A DNA stretch of 30,240 nt from positions 1 through 30,240 of the forward strand of contig JAEWHN010000245.1 in NCBI GenBank assembly GCA_023387775.1, read 5' to 3'. The DNA is from Pseudomonadota bacterium (GTDB lineage: Bacteria > Pseudomonadota > Alphaproteobacteria > Rhizobiales > Rhizobiaceae). This document shows, in pieces, positions 23,887 to 30,240 of the stretch; positions within the stretch are counted from its first letter, which is position 1, and the number at the start of each line of letters is the position of its first letter. Both the position numbers and the translations under genes were made by a program. Below the pieces are notes generated by a model, which worked only from the letters and a program-made list of their open reading frames with translations, searched no databases and was not told where the DNA came from.

Positions 23887-24789
23887 ATGATGAAGAAGGT
23901 GAAAAAGGCGGTGATTCCGGTCGCGGGGCTCGGGACCCGGTTCCTGCCGGCCACCAAGGCGATGCCGAAGGAAATGCTGACCGTGGTCGACCGGCCGGTG
24001 GTGCAGTATGCCGTGGACGAGGCGCTGGAAGCCGGCATCGAGCACATCGTTTTCGTCACCGGCCGCAACAAGCATGTGATCGAGGACTATTTCGACATCC
24101 AGCCCGAACTCGTGGACACGCTGACCCGCTCCGGCAAGAACGAACAGCTTGCGTCGCTGGAGCGGCTGCAGTTGCCGGCCGGCTCGATCAGCTTCACGCG
24201 CCAGCAGGCCCCGCACGGGCTGGGCCACGCGGTGTGGTGCGCGCGCGACATCGTCGGCGACGAGCCCTTCGCGCTGCTTCTGCCGGACATGGTTTCGTTC
24301 GGTGAAAAGGGCTGCCTGGCCGGCATCATGGAACTCTACGAGCACACCGGCGGCAATGTCATCGCCGTCGAGCAGTGCGATCCGACGGAAACCAACAAAT
24401 ATGGCATCGTCGGCAAGGGCCGGATGGTGCAGGGCGGCGGCTTCGAGGTGACGGCCATGGTGGAGAAGCCGGCCCCGGCGGCCGCACCGTCCAACTATTA
24501 CATCAACGGCCGCTACATCCTGCAGCCGGAGGTGTTCGACATCCTGGCCACCCAGGAGCGCGGCGCCGGCAATGAAATCCAGCTGACCGACGCCATGAAG
24601 CGCCTGTCCGAGAGCCAGGCCTTCCACGCCCACCACTTCAAGGGCCGCATGTTCGACTGCGGCTCGAAGGAGGGCTTCATACAGGCCAACGTCGCCTTCG
24701 CCCTGGAGCGTAGCGACATCCGCGGCCTGGTGTTCGAACCGATCGCGCAGATGATCGCCTCGCAGACGCGCCGTAACGAAGCCGCCTGA
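23887..24789 (+). CDS. exoN: UTP-glucose-1-phosphate uridylyltransferase ExoN
   Basis: This 300-residue cytoplasmic GalU-type enzyme makes UDP-glucose from UTP and glucose-1-phosphate, feeding all glucosyl steps and, through an epimerase, UDP-galactose. The signature VIPVAGLGTRFLPATKAMPK lies at 9-28, followed by EML and DRPVVQYAVDEALEAG. Later landmarks are VTGRNKHVIEDYFD, GLGHAVWCARDIVGDEPFA, VEKPAP and the catalytic-site region around FDCGSKEGF. GAGGG lies about 8 bases before the ATG at 23887; the frame open upstream to 23752 runs through exoO and is not coding. Confidence 0.95.
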   Translation: MMKKVKKAVIPVAGLGTRFLPATKAMPKEMLTVVDRPVVQYAVDEALEAGIEHIVFVTGRNKHVIEDYFDIQPELVDTLTRSGKNEQLASLERLQLPAGSISFTRQQAPHGLGHAVWCARDIVGDEPFALLLPDMVSFGEKGCLAGIMELYEHTGGNVIAVEQCDPTETNKYGIVGKGRMVQGGGFEVTAMVEKPAPAAAPSNYYINGRYILQPEVFDILATQERGAGNEIQLTDAMKRLSESQAFHAHHFKGRMFDCGSKEGFIQANVAFALERSDIRGLVFEPIAQMIASQTRRNEAA

Positions 24790-24802
24790 GCAGGATGATT
24801 TC

Positions 24803-24830
24803 GCGACCGGCGGCGTCCGTCGCCGGTCGC
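24803..24830 (+). promoter_or_regulatory. Strong intercistronic stem-loop between exoN and exoP
   Basis: GCGACCGGCG (24803-24812) and CGCCGGTCGC (24821-24830) pair perfectly; two further inner pairs (one G-T) close a GTCC loop. It begins 13 bases after the exoN stop and ends 37 bases before the exoP GTG. No T-tract follows. It may reduce read-through into exoP or mark an RNA processing site. Confidence 0.6.
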
Positions 24831-24867
24831 AATCGGCGCGACAGTCCCAGAGGATCAACCCGGCGGA

Positions 24868-27186
24868 GTGGCGGCCAGGCCCATGCACCAGAAAAATATT
24901 CCATTGAACAGCAGAATGCCCCGGGAAGCCGAGGACACCGACCGCTTCATCGATCTGGAGCGCCTCGCCGCAATCGCGCTCAGGCAGGCACGTGTGGTGG
25001 CTGTCGGCGCTGGCATCGGCCTGGCGCTCGGAGCAGCCTATCTCGTCTTCACCCCTTCCGAATACACCGCCGCCACGCGCATCCTGCTGGACAACAGCCT
25101 GACCAGGTTCGCCGAGGAGAAGAACCCTGCGCCGGCGGCCATGCAGGCCGACTCGATGATTTCCAGCGAGGTCGAGATCCTGAAGTCGGCACGGCTTGCC
25201 CGTGCAGTCGCCGTTGCCCAGAACCTGCAGGCCAACGAAGCCTTCCTCAACCCGCCGCGCTCGCCTATCGGCTGGTTGAAGGGCCAGGTGAAGGCGGTGG
25301 CCGGGCTGTTCTCCTCCGCCCCCGAACCGTCGCCCGCCTCGCTTGAGAGCGCCAGGATCGGCAAGGCCACGGCGTTGCTGCAGGCAGGCCTCACTGCCGA
25401 GCGCGTCGGCCGCAGCTATGTCATTGACGTTTCGTTCCGCGCCAACGACCGCAAGCTCGCCGGCGCCATCGCGCGCGCCTATGCCGATGCCTACCTGTCC
25501 GACCAGCTCGACGCCAATTTCGATGCCACGCAGCGGGCGACGGTGTGGTTGCAGGGAAGGTTGGCCGAATTGCGCGAGAGCTCGCAGGCGGCTGCGCTGG
25601 AGGTCGAGAAATTCCGCGCCGAACACGGGCTGACCTCGGCGCGTGGCGAACTGATTTCGGAGCAACAGCTTTCCGACCTCAACAGCCAGCTCATCCTCGC
25701 TCAAGCCGACACAGCGAATGCGCTGGCGCGCTACAACCAGTTCAAGGCGATCATCGACAGCGGCCCTGACAACGCCGTGAAGAACGCTACCATTCCGGCC
25801 GACAAGGGCGGCAACAACGCCGTCATCAATGACCTGAAAGCTCGCTATCTCGGCGTCACCAAGCGCGAGCAGGAAATCTCGACCCGCTTCGGCAAGGATC
25901 ATGCCCAGGCAGTGGCTCTGCGGCGGGAGCAGGCTGACCTGACCGGCCAGATCTTTCAGGAATTGCAGCAGCTGACCGAAAGCTACCGCAACGAATACGA
26001 GGTCGCCAAATCGCGCGAGACGTCGCTTCGCAACAATGTCGGGCAGATGGCGGGGCAGAGTTCCGAGGCCGGGCAATCGCTGGTGCGGCTGCGCGAACTG
26101 GAACAGAAGTCGGCGGCGCTCGCCACACTCTATCAAACCTTCCTCGCGCGCCACGAGGAAGCGTCGCAGCAGCAAACCTTCCCGATCGCCAAGGCGCGGG
26201 TGATCTCCGAAGCCGGCGATCCCGTTTCGGCTTCCAGCCCGCGCAAGGCCATGGTGCTTGGCCTGTCCCTGGTTCTCGGCCTGTTCGGCGGTGCGGCGGC
26301 GGGCGCCTTCCGGGAATTTCGCGAGCGTTTCTTCCGCACCGGCGAAGACGTTCGCACCGCGCTCGGCTTTGATTTCCTGGGCTATCTGCCGGTCGTCGGT
26401 GCAAGGCTCTCCAACAGCAATGCCGGCTCGGTTGCCGAGGCAGCACCGCCTGTCACCCCGCGCATCCTGCGCGTGGCGATCAATGCGCCCTCCTCCTCCT
26501 TCGCCGAAACGCTGCGCAACACCAAGCTTGCCTGCGACGTGGTTCTGCAGGGCAGGCCCAGCAAGGTGATCGGCTTCGTCTCGGTGCTGCCGCACGAGGG
26601 AAAGACCACAGTGGCCGCGAATTTCGCCGGGCTGCTCGCCGCAAACGGCGCCCGCACCCTGCTGATCGACGGCGACTTGCGCAATCCGGGTCTCAGCCGC
26701 GGGCTTTCGCTGGCGCCCGACAAAGGGCTGGTGGAGGCCATAGTAGGCGAACAGCACTGGCAGAACACGGTGATGGTGGACCGGACGACGCGGCTTGCCA
26801 TCATTCCTGCGGTGGTGCGCCGGCGGCAGTCGCATACCAGCGAGCTTCTGTCCGGTCCCGGCATGCAGGCATTGATCGAGGAGGCGCGCACGGCCTACGA
26901 CTACATCGTGGTCGACCTGCCACCGCTGGGCCCGGTGGTGGATGCAAAAGCCTTTGCGCCAATGGCTGACGGCTTCGTGATGGTGACCGAATGGGGCACC
27001 ACGCCGCGCGCGCTGGTGCGGGCGGCAATGCAGGCGGAACCGCAAGTCGCCGACAAGGTGCTGGGAGTGGTGCTTAACAAGACGGACACCGGCCAGCTAG
27101 CGCGCTATGGCACCTTCGGCGGCGCCGAGCGGTACCTTGAGCACTACGCGTCCTATTATGTCGAACCCACAGCGGCAAAGGGCTAG
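24868..27186 (+). CDS. exoP: ExoP polysaccharide co-polymerase with tyrosine-kinase-like domain
   Basis: This 772-residue inner-membrane protein is of the Wzz/Wzc (PCP-2a, BY-kinase) type. A first membrane segment lies at about 42-61, with a long periplasmic coiled-coil part to about 445. The proline motif before the second segment reads DPVSASSPRKAMVLGLSLVL. The cytoplasmic ATPase domain has Walker A SVLPHEGKTTVAAN (about 572-585), Walker A' LLIDGDLRNP (about 598-607) and Walker B YIVVDLPPL (about 678-686). Five tyrosines cluster near the C-terminus, the expected autophosphorylation tail. ExoP controls chain length and export together with ExoQ and ExoT. Starts are uncertain: GTG 24868, ATG 24883 or ATG 24916. 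It closes exoKLAMONP and is convergent with a phosphatase gene 10 bases away. Confidence 0.94.
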   Translation: MAARPMHQKNIPLNSRMPREAEDTDRFIDLERLAAIALRQARVVAVGAGIGLALGAAYLVFTPSEYTAATRILLDNSLTRFAEEKNPAPAAMQADSMISSEVEILKSARLARAVAVAQNLQANEAFLNPPRSPIGWLKGQVKAVAGLFSSAPEPSPASLESARIGKATALLQAGLTAERVGRSYVIDVSFRANDRKLAGAIARAYADAYLSDQLDANFDATQRATVWLQGRLAELRESSQAAALEVEKFRAEHGLTSARGELISEQQLSDLNSQLILAQADTANALARYNQFKAIIDSGPDNAVKNATIPADKGGNNAVINDLKARYLGVTKREQEISTRFGKDHAQAVALRREQADLTGQIFQELQQLTESYRNEYEVAKSRETSLRNNVGQMAGQSSEAGQSLVRLRELEQKSAALATLYQTFLARHEEASQQQTFPIAKARVISEAGDPVSASSPRKAMVLGLSLVLGLFGGAAAGAFREFRERFFRTGEDVRTALGFDFLGYLPVVGARLSNSNAGSVAEAAPPVTPRILRVAINAPSSSFAETLRNTKLACDVVLQGRPSKVIGFVSVLPHEGKTTVAANFAGLLAANGARTLLIDGDLRNPGLSRGLSLAPDKGLVEAIVGEQHWQNTVMVDRTTRLAIIPAVVRRRQSHTSELLSGPGMQALIEEARTAYDYIVVDLPPLGPVVDAKAFAPMADGFVMVTEWGTTPRALVRAAMQAEPQVADKVLGVVLNKTDTGQLARYGTFGGAERYLEHYASYYVEPTAAKG

Positions 27187-27196
27187 GCGATCTGAT

Positions 27197-27982
27197 TTAG
27201 ACCGCCCGGTTGCTGAGATAGCGGCCCTTGTTGCGGAAGATCCGCAGGGCCGTCAGCCGGCCGGTGTGGTAGCAGCCGGTATCGATGTTGATGCGGCCGC
27301 GCTCCAGCTTCGCCTCGGCGATAGGCGTGTGGCCGTGCACCACGTATTTCCTCAGCGGATGCGGGCTCTCATAAAAAGCCGAGCGAATGTAGATCAGGTC
27401 ATCGTCGGATTGCTGATCGAGAGCCACTTCCGGACGGATGCCGGCATGGACGAAGACGTAGCGATCAGCTTCCACCATTATGGGCAGCGACCGCAGAAAC
27501 GAGACATGAGCGGCGGGAATGGCGCGGCGGATCACTTCGTTCACCTGCCGCGACGAACGGTAGACATGACCCAGCCGGTCGGGGTCGACGCCGTAGGAAA
27601 ACAGCGTCGCCGCAGCCCCCATCGGCATCCATTGCGACAGCGACAGATGTCCGTCCAGAAAGTCGAGCAGCGCAACTTCGTGATTGCCGGTCAGGCAAAT
27701 GCGGTCGAAGCCGGGCGGGGGCGGCGCCATCAGGTGCTCAACGACGCGGCTGGATTCCGGCCCCCGGTCGATATAGTCGCCCAGCATGACGATGATCTTG
27801 CGGCCGGGCAAGGACCGCGCGTCGGCAACGATCTCCCGCTCCAGCGCCAGAAGCTCATCGAGGCAGCCATGTATGTCGCCGACGGCGTAGACGGCAGCGT
27901 CGGCCAAGTCGAGCCGCAGCCGGTCACGTTGGGCTCGCCCGGCGGCCCTTTCCAGGCCGAATAAGCCGGCAAACGTCTTCAT
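27197..27982 (-). CDS. PPP-family metallophosphatase
   Basis: From the ATG at 27982 (AAGGG 6 bases upstream) this is a 261-residue cytoplasmic phosphoprotein-phosphatase-type enzyme. All metal-site motifs are present: GDIHG at 35-39, GDYIDRG at 68-74, GNHE at 99-102, then FVHAG at 177-181 and VVHGHTP at 214-220. This is the set found in bacterial serine/threonine phosphatases and in the diadenosine tetraphosphatase ApaH; the substrate cannot be told from sequence. An in-frame GTG at 28009 gives a longer form without a good ribosome site. It is convergent with exoP, 10 bases apart with no visible terminator, so the two messages may overlap. Neighbourhood with a tyrosine-kinase-like protein is suggestive only. 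Confidence 0.87.
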   Translation of the reverse strand: MKTFAGLFGLERAAGRAQRDRLRLDLADAAVYAVGDIHGCLDELLALEREIVADARSLPGRKIIVMLGDYIDRGPESSRVVEHLMAPPPPGFDRICLTGNHEVALLDFLDGHLSLSQWMPMGAAATLFSYGVDPDRLGHVYRSSRQVNEVIRRAIPAAHVSFLRSLPIMVEADRYVFVHAGIRPEVALDQQSDDDLIYIRSAFYESPHPLRKYVVHGHTPIAEAKLERGRINIDTGCYHTGRLTALRIFRNKGRYLSNRAV

Positions 27983-28290
27983 CCAGCGCCCTTCGTTCCG
28001 CTTCGACACGTGGCAGCCGAGGGCCTGCGGCCTGGCTCTCTGTTATGCAGCGTCGCACTTTGTGAACCCCGATCCACCGGGAATTGGCCCGGATTCACAT
28101 TTGGACCACCCGCACGGTTCAAAATGGCGGGGATTCGTCGCCACCCATGCCATCCGGCCATGGGAGCACATTGAGGCGACAGAATGGAAGGCCTCGTTTT
28201 GAGGCCAGGGACGCGCTGCAACAAGCGAGCAGCGTCCACTGCCAAAGCGCCCGTTGGAGGCGCCGCAAGATTTTTCAGGAGGAAAGATTT
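27983..28290. other. Divergent regulatory interval before the exoH-like gene
   Basis: About 308 bases lie between the divergent phosphatase and exoH-like starts. No gene is supported here: the frames running through it are arginine-rich and lack ribosome sites. An imperfect dyad stands at 28061-28099, with outer arms TGTGAA and TTCACA and inner arms CCGGG and CCCGG; it could be an operator. AGGAGG at 28277-28282 is the ribosome binding site of the next gene. Confidence 0.5.
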
Positions 28291-29427
28291 TTGACGTCAC
28301 CCCACGCTCCTCTCGCCCATGTCCGCCGTGCGCCAATCGAAAAGACAATGTCGGACCGGATCAGGATCGCGCGGGCGCTGTGCATCTTTTTCATGACTTT
28401 TGTTCACGTGCAGCCCGGCATCGCCGAAAACGTCTATGATCGCGACGCCGGCTTTTTCGACATCGTCTATTTCATCCTGACACGGTTGGTCGGGCTCAGC
28501 TCGGTCTCGCTGCTCAGCATCGTCTCGGGCTATTTCATCGTTTCCAGCCTGCACAAATCGGGCGCGCTTGCGCTCTACCGCGCCAAGATAAAGACGCTGG
28601 TGGTGCCGCTGGCTGCCTGGAACCTTCTGATGCTTGGCCTGCTCGGGCTCTACGGCCTGCTTTCCGGCAAGTGGCAGGATTGGCCGGAATTCACCCCGCT
28701 CGGCCTCGGCAATGCGATCTTCGCGCTCACCGGATGGCCGCTCGTGGTGCCGCTCTGGTTCCTGCGAGATCTCTTCGTGTGCTGCCTTCTGTCGCCAGTA
28801 CTCTATGTGGCGCTGACACGCGTGCCCATCGCGACGATCTTGGCGCTCGTTGCGCTCACGCTGTTCGGCGAAGATTTCTACATGTTGCAGCGGCCGCAAC
28901 TTCTGCTCTTCTTCGGCCTCGGCATGTGGCTGCGCCTTGCCGAGGCAGACGAGGCCAAGATCGACAGGATGGCGAGGCCGCTGGCCTTCGGGCTGATTGC
29001 AATGGCCGCCGTTTTCCTCACGATCCGCATCGAACGGGTCCTGCTTGCGGAAATGGACGAAACTCTGCGGCTGAGCCTCGACACGCTGCTGCGCGTCACC
29101 ATGGCGGCAGGCTTCTGGTGGGCAACGGAGGGGATCAGGCGATCCCCACTCGCCGAACCGCTGGTGCGCTTCGAACCCTACGCCTTCTTCCTGTTCTGCA
29201 GCCACGCCATATTGTTCAATTTCGGCGGCATCATCTTCCGCCGGTTTTTCGGCAATTACGGCTCCGACCTGTTCCCGATCACCTTTTTCGCCTTGCCTTT
29301 CCTGGCAGCGATAGCTGCCATCGTCGGCCTGCAGATCATCAACAGGTCGAACTTGCTTCTCTTCCTGTTCAATGCGGGGCACCGGGTATCCACACTCAAC
29401 CGGGGCGCCCGGGAACAGACCGCTTGA
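28291..29427 (+). CDS. exoH: ExoH-like succinyltransferase (acyltransferase family 3)
   Basis: This 378-residue integral membrane protein has about ten hydrophobic segments. The family start SDRIRIARALCIFFMTFVHV is followed by SLLSIVSGYFIV, then VPLAAWNLLMLGLLGLYGL and NAIFALTGWPLVVPLWFLRD. I recall the N-terminal DRIR/LAR pattern and the NAIFALT...FWFVRDLFV region from S. meliloti ExoH, which succinylates the polymer's repeat unit. The start is probably a TTG at 28291, since a full AGGAGG lies 8 bases before it; the first ATG (28348) has no good ribosome site. In S. meliloti exoH lies beside exoK; here it stands beyond exoP and the phosphatase. Another acyl donor is possible. Confidence 0.75.
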   Translation: MTSPHAPLAHVRRAPIEKTMSDRIRIARALCIFFMTFVHVQPGIAENVYDRDAGFFDIVYFILTRLVGLSSVSLLSIVSGYFIVSSLHKSGALALYRAKIKTLVVPLAAWNLLMLGLLGLYGLLSGKWQDWPEFTPLGLGNAIFALTGWPLVVPLWFLRDLFVCCLLSPVLYVALTRVPIATILALVALTLFGEDFYMLQRPQLLLFFGLGMWLRLAEADEAKIDRMARPLAFGLIAMAAVFLTIRIERVLLAEMDETLRLSLDTLLRVTMAAGFWWATEGIRRSPLAEPLVRFEPYAFFLFCSHAILFNFGGIIFRRFFGNYGSDLFPITFFALPFLAAIAAIVGLQIINRSNLLLFLFNAGHRVSTLNRGAREQTA

Positions 29428-29547
29428 GAAACATTAGACAAGCGACATGCGCTGCTCGTATCTTGCGATGTATTTTCAGGGTCAATTCAAACCGAAGCCG
29501 TTTCGGGCATAAGAACAGTGCGAGTTGTTCCTAGCGGGGGAAGAAAC

Positions 29548-30240
29548 ATGACCATCAGGCTCGGACTTGTCGGCCTCGGCAAGATCGCGCGGGACCAGCA
29601 CCTTCCTGCCATCGCGGCGACGAAGGAAATCGAGCTGGCGGCAATTGCCAACCGAAGCGCAGGCCTGCCGGACCTTCCCTGTTTCCATGACATCGACGCG
29701 CTTCTCGCCAGCGACACGGCGGTCGACGCCATCTCGCTCTGCACGCCGCCGCAAGGGCGCTTCGAACAGGCGCTGGCGGCGCTCGATGCCGGCAAGCACC
29801 TGATGCTGGAAAAACCGCCCGGCATGTCCATCGCAGAAGTGGAGGTGCTCGGCAGTATGGCGCGGGACAAGGGGCTGACGATCTTTGCCACATGGCATTC
29901 GCGCGAGGCGGCGGGCGTCAAACAAGCCCGCGCCTTCCTGGCGGACAAGAGCGTCCGTTCCGTCCGCATTGACTGGAAGGAAGACGTCCGCCACTGGCAC
30001 CCCGGCCAACAGTGGATCTGGGAACCGGGCGGGCTCGGCGTCTTCGACCCGGGCATCAACGCGCTTTCGATCGTCACCCGAATATTGCCGGAGCCGATGC
30101 GCCTCGTTTCTTCCACGCTGGATTTCCCGGAAAACCGCGACGCGCCAATTGCCGCCTCGCTGGCCTTCCGCACGGCTTCGGGTGCACCGGTCGAGGCGGA
30201 ATTCGACTGGCGCCAGACCGGCCCGCAGAGCTGGGACATC
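29548..30240 (+). CDS. Gfo/Idh/MocA oxidoreductase, probable D-galactose 1-dehydrogenase (5' part)
   Basis: The first 231 residues are present; the gene runs off the right edge. The N-terminal Rossmann fold has GLVGLGKIARDQHLPAI at 6-22, CTPPQGRFEQALAAL at 65-79 and the family EKP at 88-90. Then come FATWHSREAAGVKQAR and WHPGQQWIWEPGGLG with FDPGINALSI, which I associate with NAD(P)-dependent galactose dehydrogenases of alphaproteobacteria. Such an enzyme oxidises D-galactose to galactonolactone in the cytoplasm. GGGGGAAG lies a few bases before the ATG. It follows the exoH-like gene by 120 bases; whether it belongs to polysaccharide turnover or to an unrelated catabolic set to the right cannot be seen. 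Confidence 0.8.
   Translation, partial: MTIRLGLVGLGKIARDQHLPAIAATKEIELAAIANRSAGLPDLPCFHDIDALLASDTAVDAISLCTPPQGRFEQALAALDAGKHLMLEKPPGMSIAEVEVLGSMARDKGLTIFATWHSREAAGVKQARAFLADKSVRSVRIDWKEDVRHWHPGQQWIWEPGGLGVFDPGINALSIVTRILPEPMRLVSSTLDFPENRDAPIAASLAFRTASGAPVEAEFDWRQTGPQSWDI

Noticed and set aside
23467..27045. A minus-strand open frame of nearly 1200 codons opposite exoO, exoN and exoP
   Set aside because: It mirrors real genes with strong motifs on the plus strand, its product is rich in arginine, histidine and glutamine without a recognisable domain, and long antisense frames are common in high-GC DNA.
1..30240. Mobile element, integration site, CRISPR array, tRNA or rRNA
   Set aside because: No transposase or integrase reading frame, no regularly spaced repeats, no cloverleaf and no rRNA-like stretch was seen; composition is even apart from the AT-rich exo promoter region.

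Overview
The window is one continuous stretch of high-GC DNA with alphaproteobacterial (Hyphomicrobiales/rhizobial) gene content. The general amino-acid ABC transporter genes, the ExoX-type repressor and above all the gene order of a succinoglycan (exo) cluster point to a Mesorhizobium/Aminobacter/Sinorhizobium-like organism; the exact genus cannot be read from the sequence. I saw no tRNA, rRNA, CRISPR array, transposase or integrase.

Left part (1-8250): the end of a periplasmic amino-acid-binding protein followed by two permeases and an ATPase (aapJQMP layout). Then come a small exported protein, a small unknown ORF, two tandem DUF1801 proteins on the minus strand, and a minus-strand set of an AraC-type regulator, a YtkA/FixH-like exported protein and a di-haem cytochrome c peroxidase-like protein.

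Central part (8343-27186): an almost complete succinoglycan locus in the order known from Sinorhizobium meliloti. exoYFQZ runs leftwards from a long, partly AT-rich regulatory region, and exoX and exoU run rightwards from it. exoWV runs leftwards, exoT runs rightwards, and exoKLAMONP runs rightwards as one tight operon. Together these would start the repeat unit with galactose (ExoY, with ExoF), add glucoses (ExoA, L, M, O, U, W), decorate it (ExoZ acetyl, ExoV pyruvyl, ExoH succinyl), supply UDP-glucose (ExoN), flip it (ExoT), polymerise and export it (ExoQ, ExoP, ExoF) and trim the product (ExoK). ExoX would damp synthesis post-translationally.

Right part (27197-30240): a PPP-family metallophosphatase convergent with exoP, an ExoH-like acyltransferase displaced from its usual place next to exoK, and the start of a Gfo/Idh/MocA dehydrogenase resembling D-galactose 1-dehydrogenase.

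The cluster itself is a known system. The departures worth attention are the moved exoH, an unknown coiled-coil ORF in the exoI/exoH slot, a protein phosphatase next to the tyrosine-kinase-like ExoP, a terminator-like structure in the exoY leader, a duplicated translation start at exoT, and well-formed intercistronic stem-loops. exoB (UDP-glucose 4-epimerase), which in S. meliloti sits beyond exoZ, is not in this window.
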